A DNA stretch of 64,000 nucleotides from Corella eumyota (taxonomy: Eukaryota > Chordata > Ascidiacea > Phlebobranchia > Corellidae). Location: contig OY720099.1 of assembly GCA_963082875.1 (NCBI GenBank), forward strand, positions 19,883,066 to 19,947,065, written 5' to 3'. The notes below the pieces were generated by a model. The model was not told where the DNA came from, did no database searches, and saw nothing but the letters and a program-made list of their open reading frames with translations. This document shows, in pieces, positions 48,311 through 61,324 of this stretch. Positions within the stretch are counted from its first letter, which is position 1, and the number at the start of each line of letters is the position of its first letter. The translations under genes and the position numbers were made by a program.

Positions 48311-48661
48311 CTTTTAAAAGTTATGGTAGTAACCTGTTTTATAATACTATGTGAATTATTTTTTTAGCACTCAAAAAAACAAAGATTAACCATTAAAATT
48401 TTCCAAAGCGATGCTTTTGAAATCATTCAACAAAAAAAACGTTTTCAGAATGCTTCAAACACTTTTTTTAAATCCACGCTTTTGTTAATTACTCGCCTAG
48501 ATTAAAATTACGTTCCAGATTTAGCTCGGCTTAATTCTGTGCATAAGTTTTAATTTAATGTAAGTGTGTAAGGTTAATAAGAATAGGATAACCTACAATT
48601 GGATTTTTAGCTTTAGAAACTACGTGTTTATGAAGCATAATAGTTCTTCTTAGGCATAGCC

Positions 48662-48906
48662 ATGACGCCACTAGTTGTTAAGGTTAGTTGTACATCAGTA
48701 AAACAAGTAATGAATAAAATAGTATTCAAATATACTTTTTCGTCTTTATATATAGGGTATCGGAAATATGTATTTTTTCGGTTTATTTTATGTTATTGTA
48801 ATTTTTACAGGCAAACAGTGGAGGGGTATTGGGTAAAGAATTTGAGGAAGGTTTAAACAATCAGATCAACCTAGAGTTGTACGCCTCATATGTTTACTTG
48901 GCTATA
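48662..48906 (+). pseudogene. second-type ferritin fragment F4, exons 1 and 2 only
   Basis: Exon 1 (48662-48682, MTPLVVK, the same peptide as F2) and exon 2 (48811-48906, ANSGGVLGKEFEEG...YVYLAI), with a weaker donor (GTAAAT). A SINE follows and exons 3-5 are absent. Trp and Cys of the VWGKEC motif are replaced, which suggests loss of constraint. Confidence 0.85.
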
Positions 48907-48929
48907 GTAAATAGAAAAAGTGTTCTTTT

Positions 48930-49190
48930 TTGTGGGAAAGTCGAATGCGCGACCTAAACATAGAGTAACATCAGTTACTCTGATCCAGTCTCGAGTTGCC
49001 TGTGGCAGTTTGGGATATTATAGATTATAATTACCCAGTAATTATGCTGCTGATTAAGTGCTGGCTCAGCAGGAGTTCGTACCGGTTATAGCGCCTTACT
49101 CAAGGGCTGTACATTATGAGGTCAGTGGGGATTGAACCCACAACCCCATGTGTTGTGTAGCAAGTGTTCTTACCACTACACCACGCTGCC
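48930..49190 (-). mobile_element. tRNA-related SINE
   Basis: Reverse full-length copy after F4 exon 2, orthologous by position to 15083 and 43862. Confidence 0.87.
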
Positions 49191-50399
49191 GGCTTTATCA
49201 CATAAGTTATGCGTTCGATCCCTACTGCATCAATGTCGCAACATCCTAGATCTATTTACGGCCAAAATATTCAAATAATTATAGATAAGTGCCAAAGGAA
49301 ACTTGAGACTTGGTCGGGGTTTTTAATTGTGACTTTAATTTTAAAAACAACAGGCTATATATAACCTTGTAGAAAATGCCAAAAATCGCTGTTTTTAAAA
49401 AAAAAAAATTTACTAAGTTTTGGTAAAAACGTGATTTTTTAGACGTTTGGGTGGCTTATATTAAGTTAGAAGTGATTTTTTTTGCAAAAAAATGTTTTAA
49501 TTTTAATTTTTTTAATTAATATTTGCACGCAACCGCAAGATGATGCACAAGAGTCATTTTTTTATTTTTTTTTTATAAAAACGTGATTTTAAAATAATTT
49601 AGATCCCACATTAAAAGTTTAAATGACTCAGATAAGACTGCAAGTACGTTTTCTGCAAAAAAATTACACAATATTATTTTTTTGATTATTTTTTAAAATA
49701 ACAAAGTTAACATTAAAAAGTTATAATCTTGGGGGCAACATCAAAGTAAAATTCCCTCCTAATCACCCGCCTGAGGGCTGTAGAAGGATGCGGGGTCGAC
49801 TGGAACAGCAATGAAAACATAAAGTTTAATTATGATGTCATTAAATTATGATCTAAATATGACGTCATAACTGGCATTATATCAACATGGCGTCTTTAAC
49901 TTGCCGTGTTACTTTTATGACATCACTAAGCAGTGTTCACGTGATCAATTGGTGACCTTAACACATGACGTATTCAACTAGTGACGTCATAAATTATTGT
50001 AACAAAGTATTTTGATCCGAGTATTAACTAGAAGCAAGTTATGCAAATTATTATTCGGACTTTAAAGGTGTAATCATTCCCGTCTTATCAGGGGAATTCC
50101 CCTGCTTTCGTCATCTTAATGATGTCACAATTTTAACCACGCTGAATTCTCTTATGTTATTTTATATTTTGTACAAGATATTCCTGGCCTGTGATTGGCC
50201 AAGTTCGGTTGATTGACGTTTGTAGCCACGCCTATTCGTATTTTATATTGGGACAATACAAAATTTAAAATATTAAATTTTTTTAAGTTTAATGATTAAG
50301 CTTTCTAACTATTCCCGTGTTTATTTAAAACCTTGTAGGTGTTGGGTAAGTAATTTATTGACAACATTTTAACGCAATCTAATTAATTTTACAACAAAT
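49191..50399. other. duplicated spacer before TT-C
   Basis: Longest version of the spacer seen at 15347-16343. It contains a U-gene end remnant near 49730-49810, a TGACGTCA site near 49981, ATGCAAAT (50041) and the perfect palindrome GGGGAATTCCCC at 50091-50102. No gene. Confidence 0.6.
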
Positions 50400-53300
50400 T
50401 TATTTCTTGGTTAAACCTCGAACTTCAACAAGTTTCTCTTCACATCTTTTAATCCACTTGCTTTTAACTTTATCACTTCTATCTTTAACATTCTTGTAAG
50501 CCTCCAATGCCCTCACATAATAACCTTCTGCCTCTGATGGTTGTTGAGCTTTGTTGAGATACCATTGACCAAGCAAGTGCAATGGGGCCGCATAAATCTG
50601 ATACTCTTTTGCTGAAGATCCCAGAACATCCTCCATCAACTTCACTGCTTGCTGACAGGTTTGGGTGGGATCAACATCGGACAAAGATTCACACAGAGCT
50701 ATGTTATATAAACACCAAGCTTCCACTTCACATCTCACATTCACATCAGATTGTGTGTCGTTGTGGACGAACTCTTGCATTTCACACATGAGTGGTGGCA
50801 CATGATGTTGGATGACACTTTTCATGTTTCCATCTTCTTTCATTTTAGGAAGACAATAAAACATACCATTCACACAAGAATCTACCGCTTTAACAGATTG
50901 GTTGAGCACTTTACTACCAAGACCATACAACCCACCAGCTGCACTGTAGAACAAGATTGACTCCAGATATTTCTCCCTACCTTTAAGATGGTCAGCAAAT
51001 AACTTGACTTGCTCAGCACTAACTTGAATGTTGCTTTGAATCAGGGAAGAAACCTCGTTCTTGGCATGCATGGCTTTGTCATATTGGTTGGTCATTAAAC
51101 AGGCGACATGATATTGGGTCAGCTTTGGAAGGAGGTCAAAGGTCACACCAAACTTGTATTTTTGCTCATATTGAAGAATGGTTTTGTTGTTACTTTTACT
51201 CTTTAACTTGTTCCAGATTGATTCTTTAATAAAGTTAACTTATGTTAGAAACAGTTCCTAATGTTAAACATATTAAAGTTGCCATAACAACCATGTATTG
51301 GTAACTGTTACGTCATAGTGTGTTACCAACATACTATAAATTGTTGATTTTAACTTTGCTGTATTGTTTGTTTTAGTAATTAATATTTTAGTTAAATTTA
51401 ACTTAACGCGTGTTGCTAATTGGTTAATACAACATTCACTTTTTTTGCAACAACCTGTGACGTAACAATGACCAAGTTTAAGTTAACTAACCTCCTGAAG
51501 CAAACAGATCCTGCAGATCCTTAGATGTTACTTCCAATCCTAATAATTAAAAGAAAGTTGTTAAAGTTGTTCTCATAAAACATTTCACAAAAACTTAACT
51601 TTTATTAACTTACCAATTTGCCTTCTTTTCACTGTTTTGGTTGCCATGGAAGCAGTCACGCTTGGATGAGAACTGGCCATGCTTGCGTGACCACTATCAG
51701 AGGTCATCACACTCTCAAGGTCAAAAGGTCGTCGCAACCCAGAAAATCGATCCTTAATATCCAAGAGTCCAAACTCGGACGAAATATCTGGATATTTTGT
51801 TTTATTATAAACTAGTTTTTAGGCCTATGTTGTTTAACAAGTTGTCCTATTTAAATATCATATAATGCAATATTTAATAGATTTGTGGTAAGTTGACTTG
51901 TTTATTGTTAATTTAAAACTACTTGAGGCATATACTATAACCATTTGTTAAGTCCATTTATATGAAACTGATTTATATTTTCTCATTAATTTTAAATACA
52001 ATTTCACACTCGGTTGGACACCATTAGCCGCTATTGTGCGCCTCTTTTTGGATCGCCTTATCGCCTGGTCATTTCAAGTTTTTCCAGCGTTCTTAGTCAC
52101 GTGATTTGTGTTTCGCCTTTTTTGTCTTTATTTGTATCGTAACTTGGAATAATTTTGGAATTCTACTTTTAGTACGTCATATATTTAGAATACGATTCGC
52201 CCTGTTCTAACAATTCATAAATGGTCTTTAGTTAGTTTTTGTTAAAAGTAATATTGATTTGTAAGTGTTAAGCCAGTATTGTTTTTTGTTAATTGTTTTT
52301 CTTGTGTACTGAATATTGAATACATTGTAGAGTATTTCAATTGTTGTATCAGTCGAGTTAGACAGTTGCAATTCTGGGCCCATTATCGGTATTATTTTTA
52401 TAATAACTGAGATCAATCTGTGATCAAGGGGCGTATTTTATTCTCCGATCAACCTATTGTTGGTCACGTGGGGTATAGTTAGACAAACCCTACATTTATT
52501 TATGAATTGTATGACATTTGGTCATATCATTGAGTTAGTATAGTTAGTTAGATTTGTAGATTGTTTGACTTAAGATCAAGTTTGGATTTATAAATTGGGA
52601 TATATAATTTCGAAAGGATTTTTTGGATTTACATATAAGAATGAATTTGGAACCAACTGACCAAGTACCAGCGGTCAAGATTCGACATCGAAGCCCGTCG
52701 AAGAACCCAGTGTCGATCCGAAGTCTGCCCGAAAAAATGCTTTGGCAAATTTTACTCGAATTGAAAACCAGCTCCTTAAAGAAATCAATGCTCAAAAGGA
52801 GGCAAAGCTGGTCACTGGATGCAAAGCAGTTTAAATGTTTATCGGCGTGCAACGAATTCTTGGCTGTTCAAGCTGAAGTTGAAAAGCCAAAGGCACAGGC
52901 CAAAATTGATGAAGTTAAAAGCCGATATGCGACAATGAACGAAAGGTATCAAAGTTTTCTATCTCTGTGTGTAACCTCTGCTTCGCCAACACATGGAGCT
53001 CCCTCAGTAATTGGGTCCCGCCATTCTGGATCTGTTAGCTCGCAAAGAAGCAGAGGTAGCGTCGAGGCGCTTAAAGTTCAAGCCGAACAAGTTCAAAAAG
53101 AAGCTGAATTAAGTCTTCGTCAGCTTGAAATTCAAAAACAACAAGAAGAGGAAGAAGCAGAAGAAGAAGTCCGCGAGGCCGAAGCTAGGGCTCGTCGGAA
53201 AAAGCGCACTGCGGCCCTTTAGAGCATGGGCGCACAAATTGAGCTTGAAAAGGAAGGTCTGACGGATTCGTAGAAAGGCCATCAATTTCGCTTCGACAAT

Positions 53301-56300
53301 TCGCTTCACCAGCTGCTTTGGGGATTGATCAAGCCATTAACAGCTTATCACCCAAACGGAGTGACCCGACCCCTATCTTAGTTACCCAAACGGGGCCGGT
53401 GTATGATTCCACGCCTATTGTCAAAGAAACCCAGCAAAGTGTGCCCCGTAGCCAATATTTGCCAAGCTACTTAGCGCAAGACGCCACCTTGCCAAGAATT
53501 ACGATTGACAATTTTAATGGCGACATTTTAGAATATGATTCTTTCATCATGCAGTTTGATGAATTTATAGATTGTAAAATATCGGATGACGGCGCCAAAT
53601 TGCAGTTTTTGTTGAAGTATTGCACTGGCGAGGCGTTTGAGGCAATTAAAGGTTGCAAAGTTATTCGTAACCGAACAGAGGCTTACAGAGAAGCGAGATC
53701 ACGACTTGATGAAAAGTTTCGTGCCAGTGATCTTATCATGGAGGCGGCAATGGAAACCATACTAATTGGGCCTCCCATTTCTGAGTCAGATTCCGATGCT
53801 TGGAATAAATTGGCAGACAGCATGTACTACTGCAGCTGTACCTTAAATGCGGGAGGCTATGGGTCCGAATTAAACAGCCGTGAGACAATAAGCAAAATCT
53901 ATCGACGATTGCCCGAACAAGTGCGGCGTGATTTTATAAAAATTTCAAAAGATAAAGAAAGAACCGGTAGGAAAACAACCTTCGATGATTTGTTACAGTT
54001 CGTAAGGGAGTTGGCCCGATCATCAAGGCATTACTACCAGCGCATTCATTTTGAGCAATGCGATAAAAAATTTTCCGACATGAAAGGGAGGCGATTTCAA
54101 TCGAAATCAAATCGGTCTGCCAGCAAGAGCTTTAACGTGAAGGAGAAAAGTTCGGCGCCATTATCATTTGTATGCTGTCCTTTGTGTAGGAATGGACACC
54201 AGCTGTGGCGTTGCGAAATCTTTAAAATGAAAACGTCGATCGATCGATATAATTTCGTGAAAAATAAAAGGTTGTGTTTCAATTGCTTAAGAGAAGGCCA
54301 CATGAATAACAATTGTCCGACAACAATGGCCTGCAAAACATGTAGCAAAAAACATCACACTTTGCTTCATTACAACAAACCACAACCGAATGAAAACTTA
54401 AACGCACCTACAAATAATGAGAACGCCGAAGAAAGAGCTGTCACCGCCTGCGGTACACAGAAAAGTAAAAATGTGAAACGGTTCAAGGTGCTTCCAGTAA
54501 AGGTTTGGGGCAGCGACCCAAACAAAATCGTCCAAACTTATGCATTTTTGGACGACGGTTCCGACACAAGTATGTGTACTAAAACGTTAGCCAATCAATT
54601 GGGGCTTAACAAAATCGACCGCCATGTACAGCTATTTACAGCGAATTCACTTACCGAATATGATACCATTGTTGGAGGTATGCATATTCAAGGCATTAAT
54701 GAAATCGAGTCACTTAATGTAGACGAGCTTATTGTTTTAAACGACCTGGTTGATGTAAGTGAAAGTATACCCACTAAAGATGTAGCAAACCGCTACGCGC
54801 ATCTTAATGATCTCACGTTTCCGAGACTTAAGAACGCAAAAATTGAATTGCTTCTTGGTAACAATGTGCATGAAGCCTTTAGGTTAAAGGAGCAACGTGT
54901 GGGTAAACCTGGTCAGCCATTTGGCCTGCATACAGCGCTTGGCTGGACATTATTTGGTTCTGACTACTCTAATAGGTCAGATAACAACGCGCGAAACATT
55001 AATTTTCTACATAGCCTAGATGGCATTGATGCTTCATGTAGAATATTGGTCAACTCGTTTAATCAAGACTTTAAGGATTTAAACGACGTTCAACGCCATG
55101 AGGCCTCAATAGAGGATAAAAGGGCTTTGGGAATAATAAAATCGACCGTTGAAAAGGTTGACGGTCATAACCAAATTGGATTACCGTGGAAGGACGATCT
55201 TGCAAGACCGTCGAATAATCGGAAAATGGCTGAACGAAGGCTTCAGTACTTAAAGAAGAAATTGCAAGCTAACCCTGAACTTTTTTCCAGGTATAGAGAT
55301 AAGGTTACTGAATATGTAAATAGTGGCCATGCCACAATGATTTTAGATGGTGAAATTAGGAATTTAAGTAACTTTAAATATTATATACCTCACCATTTTA
55401 CAGGGCCTAAATTTCGTATTGTTTTTGATTGTGCTGCTAAACATTTAGGCCTATCTCTTAACGACTATTTGTTACAGGGGCCTGATTTAACTAATAATCT
55501 GGTTGGCGTACTTTTGCGCTTTCGCCAGGAAAAAATCGCTTTAGTTGCAGATATAAAGGGAATGTTTCACCAGGTGTTCGTTGATCACAATGATCGGGAT
55601 GCCTTTAGGTTCTTGTGGTGGCCAGAAAACGACCTGTCGCGAACTCCGGTTGATTACCGCATGAACGTTCATATTTTTGGCGCGATGTCATCGCCGAGTT
55701 GCGCTGCATTTGCATTACGTAAGACAGCTGACGACAACCTGACTGGTGCGAACGAACAAACCCCGAGTACTGTAAGGCAAACTTTTTATGCTGATGATAT
55801 GTTAAAATCGTGTAGTAGTGTAAATGAAGCCTTGCATTTGTTACGTGATATTCAACCGCTTCTTAAAAGCGGCGGCTTCCATTTAACTATAAGTTTATTA
55901 ATAATGACAAAACTATACTTGCTTCTGTTCCTTTGGCATCGTCAACGTTAAATCTTACATGAGTTGCCAACTGAACGTGCGTTAGGTGTTTATTGGGACA
56001 CCGTCCTTGATTGTTTTAAGGTGAAGGTAAACGTTCAATTAAAACCTTCCACTAGACGTGGTATTCTTTCTATGGTAAGTCAGGTCTATGACCCATTGGG
56101 CTTTGCCCAACCATTCATTTTACCTGCACGTAAATTACTGCAGGAAGCATGCAATTCACAAGTAGGTTGGGACGATCTGTTACCCAACAGTCATATCACT
56201 AAATGGAATGCATGGTTACGTAATCTAACCCTTTTGAAGCGTATAAGCGTTCCCAGATGCCTTAAGTCTTCTTTAAGCATGTTAAAAAGTATTCAGCTGC

Positions 56301-59300
56301 ACACGTTTTGTGATGCAAGCAGTATTGGCTATGGAGCCGTTAGTTATCTTCGTGTTGTTGATTTGCATGGGGACGCGGAATTTGAGGGAATGGAAAATGA
56401 AGGAACGGAAATTGAAGGAACGGAAAATGAAGGAACCGGAAAATGAAGGAACGGAAAATGAAGGAACCGGAAAATGAAGGACGCTTGCCCACGACGATCC
56501 TGAGTTGAAACAAGAACCTACAAAGTGCAATTTCACTAAAGAAATTAGCAGCACTGGCATTGAGCGCCTTTTTTCTCGCTATTCATCTTTTTCCCGATTA
56601 CAACGCTGCGTGGCATGGCTTCTTCGTTATAAGCAATACCTGAGGTGGAAGGCTGAAACTCGAAATTTAGCAGCAAGTTCAACTTCGTTTAACACCAATT
56701 TTCTTAGTCGTCAGGAGATAGATGCTGCCACTACCGCTATTGTACATGCTGTTCAGCGCGACGTTTTTCCCGAGGTTATTAAGTTGCTTTCTAACCATGA
56801 GAACTTTCAGTCGCCTGTAGTAATGAGTAAAGGAGAACTTCGCAATTCAAAAGTTCTCAGCTCGTTGCAAAAGTTGTCACCCATTTTGGTCAATAATGTA
56901 ATCTATGTTGGAGGAAGATTACAAAAGTCTTTGGTTGATAGGAATGCAAAGCATCAAATGATCTTGCCTTCAAACCACCCTGTCACTGCCCTCATTATTT
57001 CGTCTCATCACATACGTCAAGGTCATTCCGGAACCTTGCATGTGGTAGCCTCTAACCCGGAAAGTTTTTGGATTTTGCGTGGCCTGGCAGCTGTTCGAAA
57101 GGTACTACGAAACTGCAGACAATGTAGACGATGAAACGCGAAAATCGACGAACAAATGATGGCCGCATTACCCTCATCAAGGGTTACTGCCAACAGGCCA
57201 CCATTCACCTGTGTTGGTGTCGATTATATGGGCCCCATACCTGTCAAGCTGGGACGGAGCCAAGTTAAGCGATATGCTTGTGTTTTTACCTGTATGGCCA
57301 CCAGAGCAGTCCATATTGAGGTTGCACAGTCGCTTAAAACAAGTGCCTTTATAGATGCATACAGAAGGTTCATTTCAAGAAGGCCAACACCGAAACAAAT
57401 TTTTAGTGACAACGGCACTAATTTCGTCGGTGCCGAACGTGAATTGCAACAAATGCATGATGCTATGTTGCAGAATGAAATAGATTGGAGATTTAATCCC
57501 CCTGCTGCAAGCCATCAAGGCGGAGTATGGGAGCGTATAATAAGAACAGTTCGAAAAATTATACGTTCAATCACCGGTGAACGAGTTCTTGACGACTACG
57601 GTCTCATGACGTTGCTCACTGAAGTTGAAAGGATCTTGAATAACCGACCTTTAACCCCTATTATTGATGATCCGCGAGACTTGGAAACGCTTTCTCCAAG
57701 TATGGTTTTAAAAGGAGCAATCGATATGTCATTGCCCCCTGGAGAATTTATAAAAGCGGATGGTTATAAAAAGTCATGGCGCCTGACTCAACTAGTCGTC
57801 GATCAATTCTGGACGCGATGGCTAAAAGAATTTTTGGCGCTTTTACAATTGCGACAAAAATGGCTTCGTCCCGTGAGAAATTTTGCTGTTGGTGACGTAG
57901 TGTTGATTGTGGATGACACAATTAAAAGAGGATACTGGCCGAAGGGAATTATAGAACAATGTGAAAGTGACTGTAACGGACTTGTGCGAGGCGTGCGTGT
58001 AAAAACCGCCACAACGGTCCTTTGGCGGGATATTAGAAAGCTGTGCCTTCTCGAAGCGCAGCAATAACTTAAAACGCGTTTTTCTTTCATTCATTATTGC
58101 ATGTATCGTTATCATTTCACCTCATGTCACTCGTGTGAACTTTCGTATTTTCTTACCCTTTGATGTGTACGATTATCGTATATTGTTATAATGTAATGTT
58201 TTCTTTTTTGACGATTATCTCACGTCATACTGTTTGCTGCATGCTCACAGTGTATATTGATTTCGTTTTTGATATAATGTACTTTGTTTATTGTGAAATG
58301 ACTTCGTATATTTTATTGTGTACTCGGTCATTTGGGGCCGGAATGTTAAGTCCATTTATATGAAACTGATTTATATGTTCTCATTAATTTTAAATACAAT
58401 TTCACACTCGGTTGGACACCATTAGCCGCTATTGTGCGCTTCTTTTTGGATCGCCTTATCGCCTGGTCATTTCAAGTTTTTCCCTTTTTTCCAGCGTTCT
58501 TAGTCACGTGATTTGTGTTTCGCCTTTTTTGTCTTTATTTGTATCGTAACTTGGAATAATTTTGGAATTCTACTTTTAGTACGTCATATATTTAGAATAC
58601 GATTCGCCCTGTTTTAACAATTCATAAATGGTCTTTAGTTAGTTTTTGTTAAAAGTAATATTGATTTGTAAGTGTTAAGCCAGTATTGTTTTTTGTTAAT
58701 TGTTTTTCTTGTGTACTGAATATTGAATACATTGTAGAGTATTTTAATTTTTGTATCAGTCGAGTTAGACAGTTGCAATTCCGTGCCCATTATCGGTATT
58801 ATTTTTATATTAACTGAGATCAATCTGTGATCAAGGGGCGTATTTTATTCTCCGATCAACCTATTGTTGGTCACGTGGGGTATAGTTAGACAAACCCTAC
58901 ACCATTTGTATAACAAATACATAACTTACCCTTTGTTACTTCTTTCTCTACCTAAAACAAAGAAAAACTTTGATTTTATTCGTATTAAAAGTAAGGTCAC
59001 TATCTGAAACAGGTTAAAAGTTAAGCTTAAAGTAACACAAACTACCTTAAAGTGTTATGGTTTGATATAGATAAAAACTTTTCACTTACCTTCTCATTAA
59101 ACAACTCAGAAATTGTGATCCGAGCATTCTCTTTCATCTCCTCAAAATCGTCAGCGAAACTTTCGAATACTTCGTACTTCGTCATGACAACGGATTCAAA
59201 CTTTCCGATGTCGTCATTACCTGGATACTGGGAAAGATATTCGTTTAATCTTTCGACCATCGACTTTGAACTATAATCGAACATGAACTGATCAGAAGCT

Positions 59301-59542
59301 TCCTGGTTCTTGGTACAAACGCTGACAACCAATGATCCTGGTCTGATTAACTCGATGATTGCATCTCGACCCTCCACAATTTTGTCCAACACCCCCCTCC
59401 AGAACGGCCGAAGTTCAGGTCTTAAAGCAACATAAGCAACCCCAGCTACTGCCACAGCACTGGCTATTGTACGTGCAGGTTGTCCTTCCAATCGCAAATC
59501 GAAACTACCTTGTGCAACTTTTAAGTCAACTATGTCAGCCAT
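50400..59542 (-). CDS. TT-C: TRADD-N-like plus TPR-like protein, complete, with an LTR element in intron 2
   Basis: Exons 59542-59090, 58951-58930, 51787-51614, 51539-51492 and 51223-50400. They total 1521 bases, or 506 residues, the same as TT-A, with no stop or shift. Exon 1 is almost the same as in TT-A and TT-B. Exon 5 has its own set of replacements: KAVDSCVNGMFYCLPKM, AWCLYNIALCESL and IYAAPLHLLGQWYL. Intron 2 is about 7.1 kb because a BEL element sits in it in the opposite orientation. Both splice sites of that intron are intact, so splicing across the element remains possible. An upstream in-frame ATG (MNYLK, 59557) would add five residues. Function unknown; the TRADD-N and TPR similarities are by eye. 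Confidence 0.78.
51946..52494 (+). repeat. 5' LTR of BEL copy 2
   Basis: TGTTAAG to CCTACA; slightly shorter than the other three LTRs in the window. Confidence 0.93.
58344..58901 (+). repeat. 3' LTR of BEL copy 2
   Basis: TGTTAAG to CCTACA, preceded by the purine-rich tract TTTGGGGCCGGAA and followed by the CCATT target duplication and TT intron 2. Confidence 0.93.
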
Positions 59543-59557
59543 TTTTAGATAATTCAA

Positions 59558-60341
59558 ACTAAAACAAAAATTATGCTTTAATATAAAAATAAATAAAATT
59601 GCAATTTTAAATTATTGTAAACCTACACAATTTGAAAATATGTGAAAATCAAAGTTTTTATATTTGAATTAGGCTAACCGCATGTAAGATTAAGGCTTTT
59701 AACAAACTAAAACTAACAACCTTTAAAAGTCGACATCATCTACAGACGAAGTATCAACACTGATTTAACATTGTGTTTAAGTTTGGCTTTGTGTTTTGAT
59801 AAATGTAACCAGGCAACAAAAGAAAATATTGTAATAGTATCCGATGTTGTTCATGTAAGTCCATTAAAGCTGTATTTTAAACAACCAAGGTTTCAATAAT
59901 AAAATTGGTTCAAGTTGTTTTATTATTAAGTTATTATGATTTGTTTAAACCAATACCTAAACCAATGTGTGCTAAGAATATTGAAATCAAACCAAAAAGA
60001 ATTTGTCAAATAATCATCGTCATAAATAATAAAATATTAATCTTTAGTGCCTCCTGACGGAAAACTTTAAAAATTCCCCGTTTTTTTCAGAATATTTTAT
60101 TTTCTAATGCGCACGTGCTCTTGTATATTTTAACTTTTGTCATGTTTAGCTTAGATTTAAATGTTATTTGTCAGTAAATTGTTGGTAAATATGTTGATAT
60201 TTTACAGTTTATAAACCTGACTTTATAATAGGTTGGGGTTGTTAGTAAAAAATGATCAAAACTTTTTGTTAAATACAAACAACAAACTGGCAAATGTGCG
60301 GGCACCAAAGTTAATTAGTTTATCGTTAATTAACAAAGGTT
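59558..60341. other. spacer upstream of TT-C
   Basis: AT-rich. From about 60025 on it is the U2 block and matches 19165 onwards (GTGCCTCCTGACGGAAAAC, CTAATGCGCACGTGCTC). No gene. Confidence 0.5.
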
Positions 60342-60627
60342 TTTTTGTATATATCTTTATCCTCAATGTGGGAAAGTCGAATGCGCAACTTAAACATAGA
60401 GTAACATCAGTTACTCCGACCCAGTCTCGAGTTGCCTGTGGCAGTTTGGGATATTATAGATTATAATTGCCCAATAATTATGCTGCTGATTAAGTACTGA
60501 CTCAGCAGGAGTTTATACCGTTTATAGCGCCTTATTCAAGGGCGCTACAGCATGAGAGCAGTGGGGATTGAACCCACGACCTCATGTGGGTGTAGCAAGT
60601 ATACTTACCACTACACCACGCTGCCGG
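60342..60627 (-). mobile_element. tRNA-related SINE in the U2 block
   Basis: Full-length reverse copy from TTTGTATATATCTTTATCC to CTACACCACGCTGCCGG. It is at the place that matches 19468-19760. Confidence 0.87.
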
Positions 60628-60940
60628 TCCAGTTAATTTTTGCGTTAAAATTTTCCTTTAAATCTAACTCTAAAAAAAAATAAAAAATAATCAACGTTAA
60701 CAAAGTTAATATTTTGTGTTACGAATTGACGAACTTACCTTTTTGTATAACTGTGCCCACCTACAAATGGTTAAATATTTTAAACAAGATTGACACCGGC
60801 AGTTAGCAGAGCGAACATCTGGTTCAAACATTTGTATTTAAAATTTTATTTAAAGTTTAATGAAGATAATAATTAAAAACTTATTGTGATATTTTATAGA
60901 AACTTTTTAGCTCGATTTTAATAAAAATTAAGTTTTCAAA

Positions 60941-61165
60941 ATGGAAGGAGTTTTAAAAAAGATTCGGATTCAAACTGGAGTAGTGAAGAGGATTTCAAAA
61001 GAAGAGAAAATGTACAGGGAGGAAGCAAGGAGATCGAGGAACAAATTGTGAAGATGAAAGCATCAAAAGAGGATGAATATGTGATCCGGAAGGGATTGTA
61101 AAGAGGTGGATCTTTACATCTCGGCAAAATGCATCCTGGAGGAGATTTAGAAACATCTTTAAGGT
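60941..61165 (+). pseudogene. TBCA: tubulin-specific chaperone A retrocopy 2
   Basis: Keeps the start codon: MEGVLKKIRIQTGVVKRI, then SKEEKMYREEA, a clear TBCA N-terminus without the stop seen in copy 1. The frame is lost after REEA by a short deletion ('gaagcaaggagatcg' against 'gcaaaggggatcg' in copy 1), and the LEESRMMIPDSQ segment is deleted. Non-functional. Copies 1 and 2 have different lesions, so the retrocopy was less damaged when the block duplicated. Confidence 0.8.
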
Positions 61166-61324
61166 AATACAATTTACCAGCATAAGCATGTTCAATATTT
61201 ATTGATTTGTTTAACTTCACCAAAGTTCGTGTGGTTAGTCAGACTTACATTCTACGTCATCTCATGTCCTTTTATTTAATATATGAACGTGTAATAACAC
61301 GATATAGTTTTGTTTACTTTTCTG

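Larger units (their letters stand above)
51946..58901 (+). mobile_element. BEL/Pao LTR retrotransposon, copy 2 (broken)
   Basis: Same family and same internal order as copy 1: LTR, gag from about 52640 with zinc knuckles near 54270-54370, retropepsin near 54540, reverse transcriptase near 55380-55880, RNase H near 56290, integrase near 56960-57700 with the DUF5641-like tail to about 58060, purine-rich tract, LTR. The target duplication is CCATT (51941-51945 and 58902-58906), identical to copy 1 and at the identical position in a TT gene. It is more complete than copy 1 in gag but also has several breaks. No envelope gene. LTRs differ at several sites plus one short indel by eye. Fossil copy. 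Confidence 0.92.
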
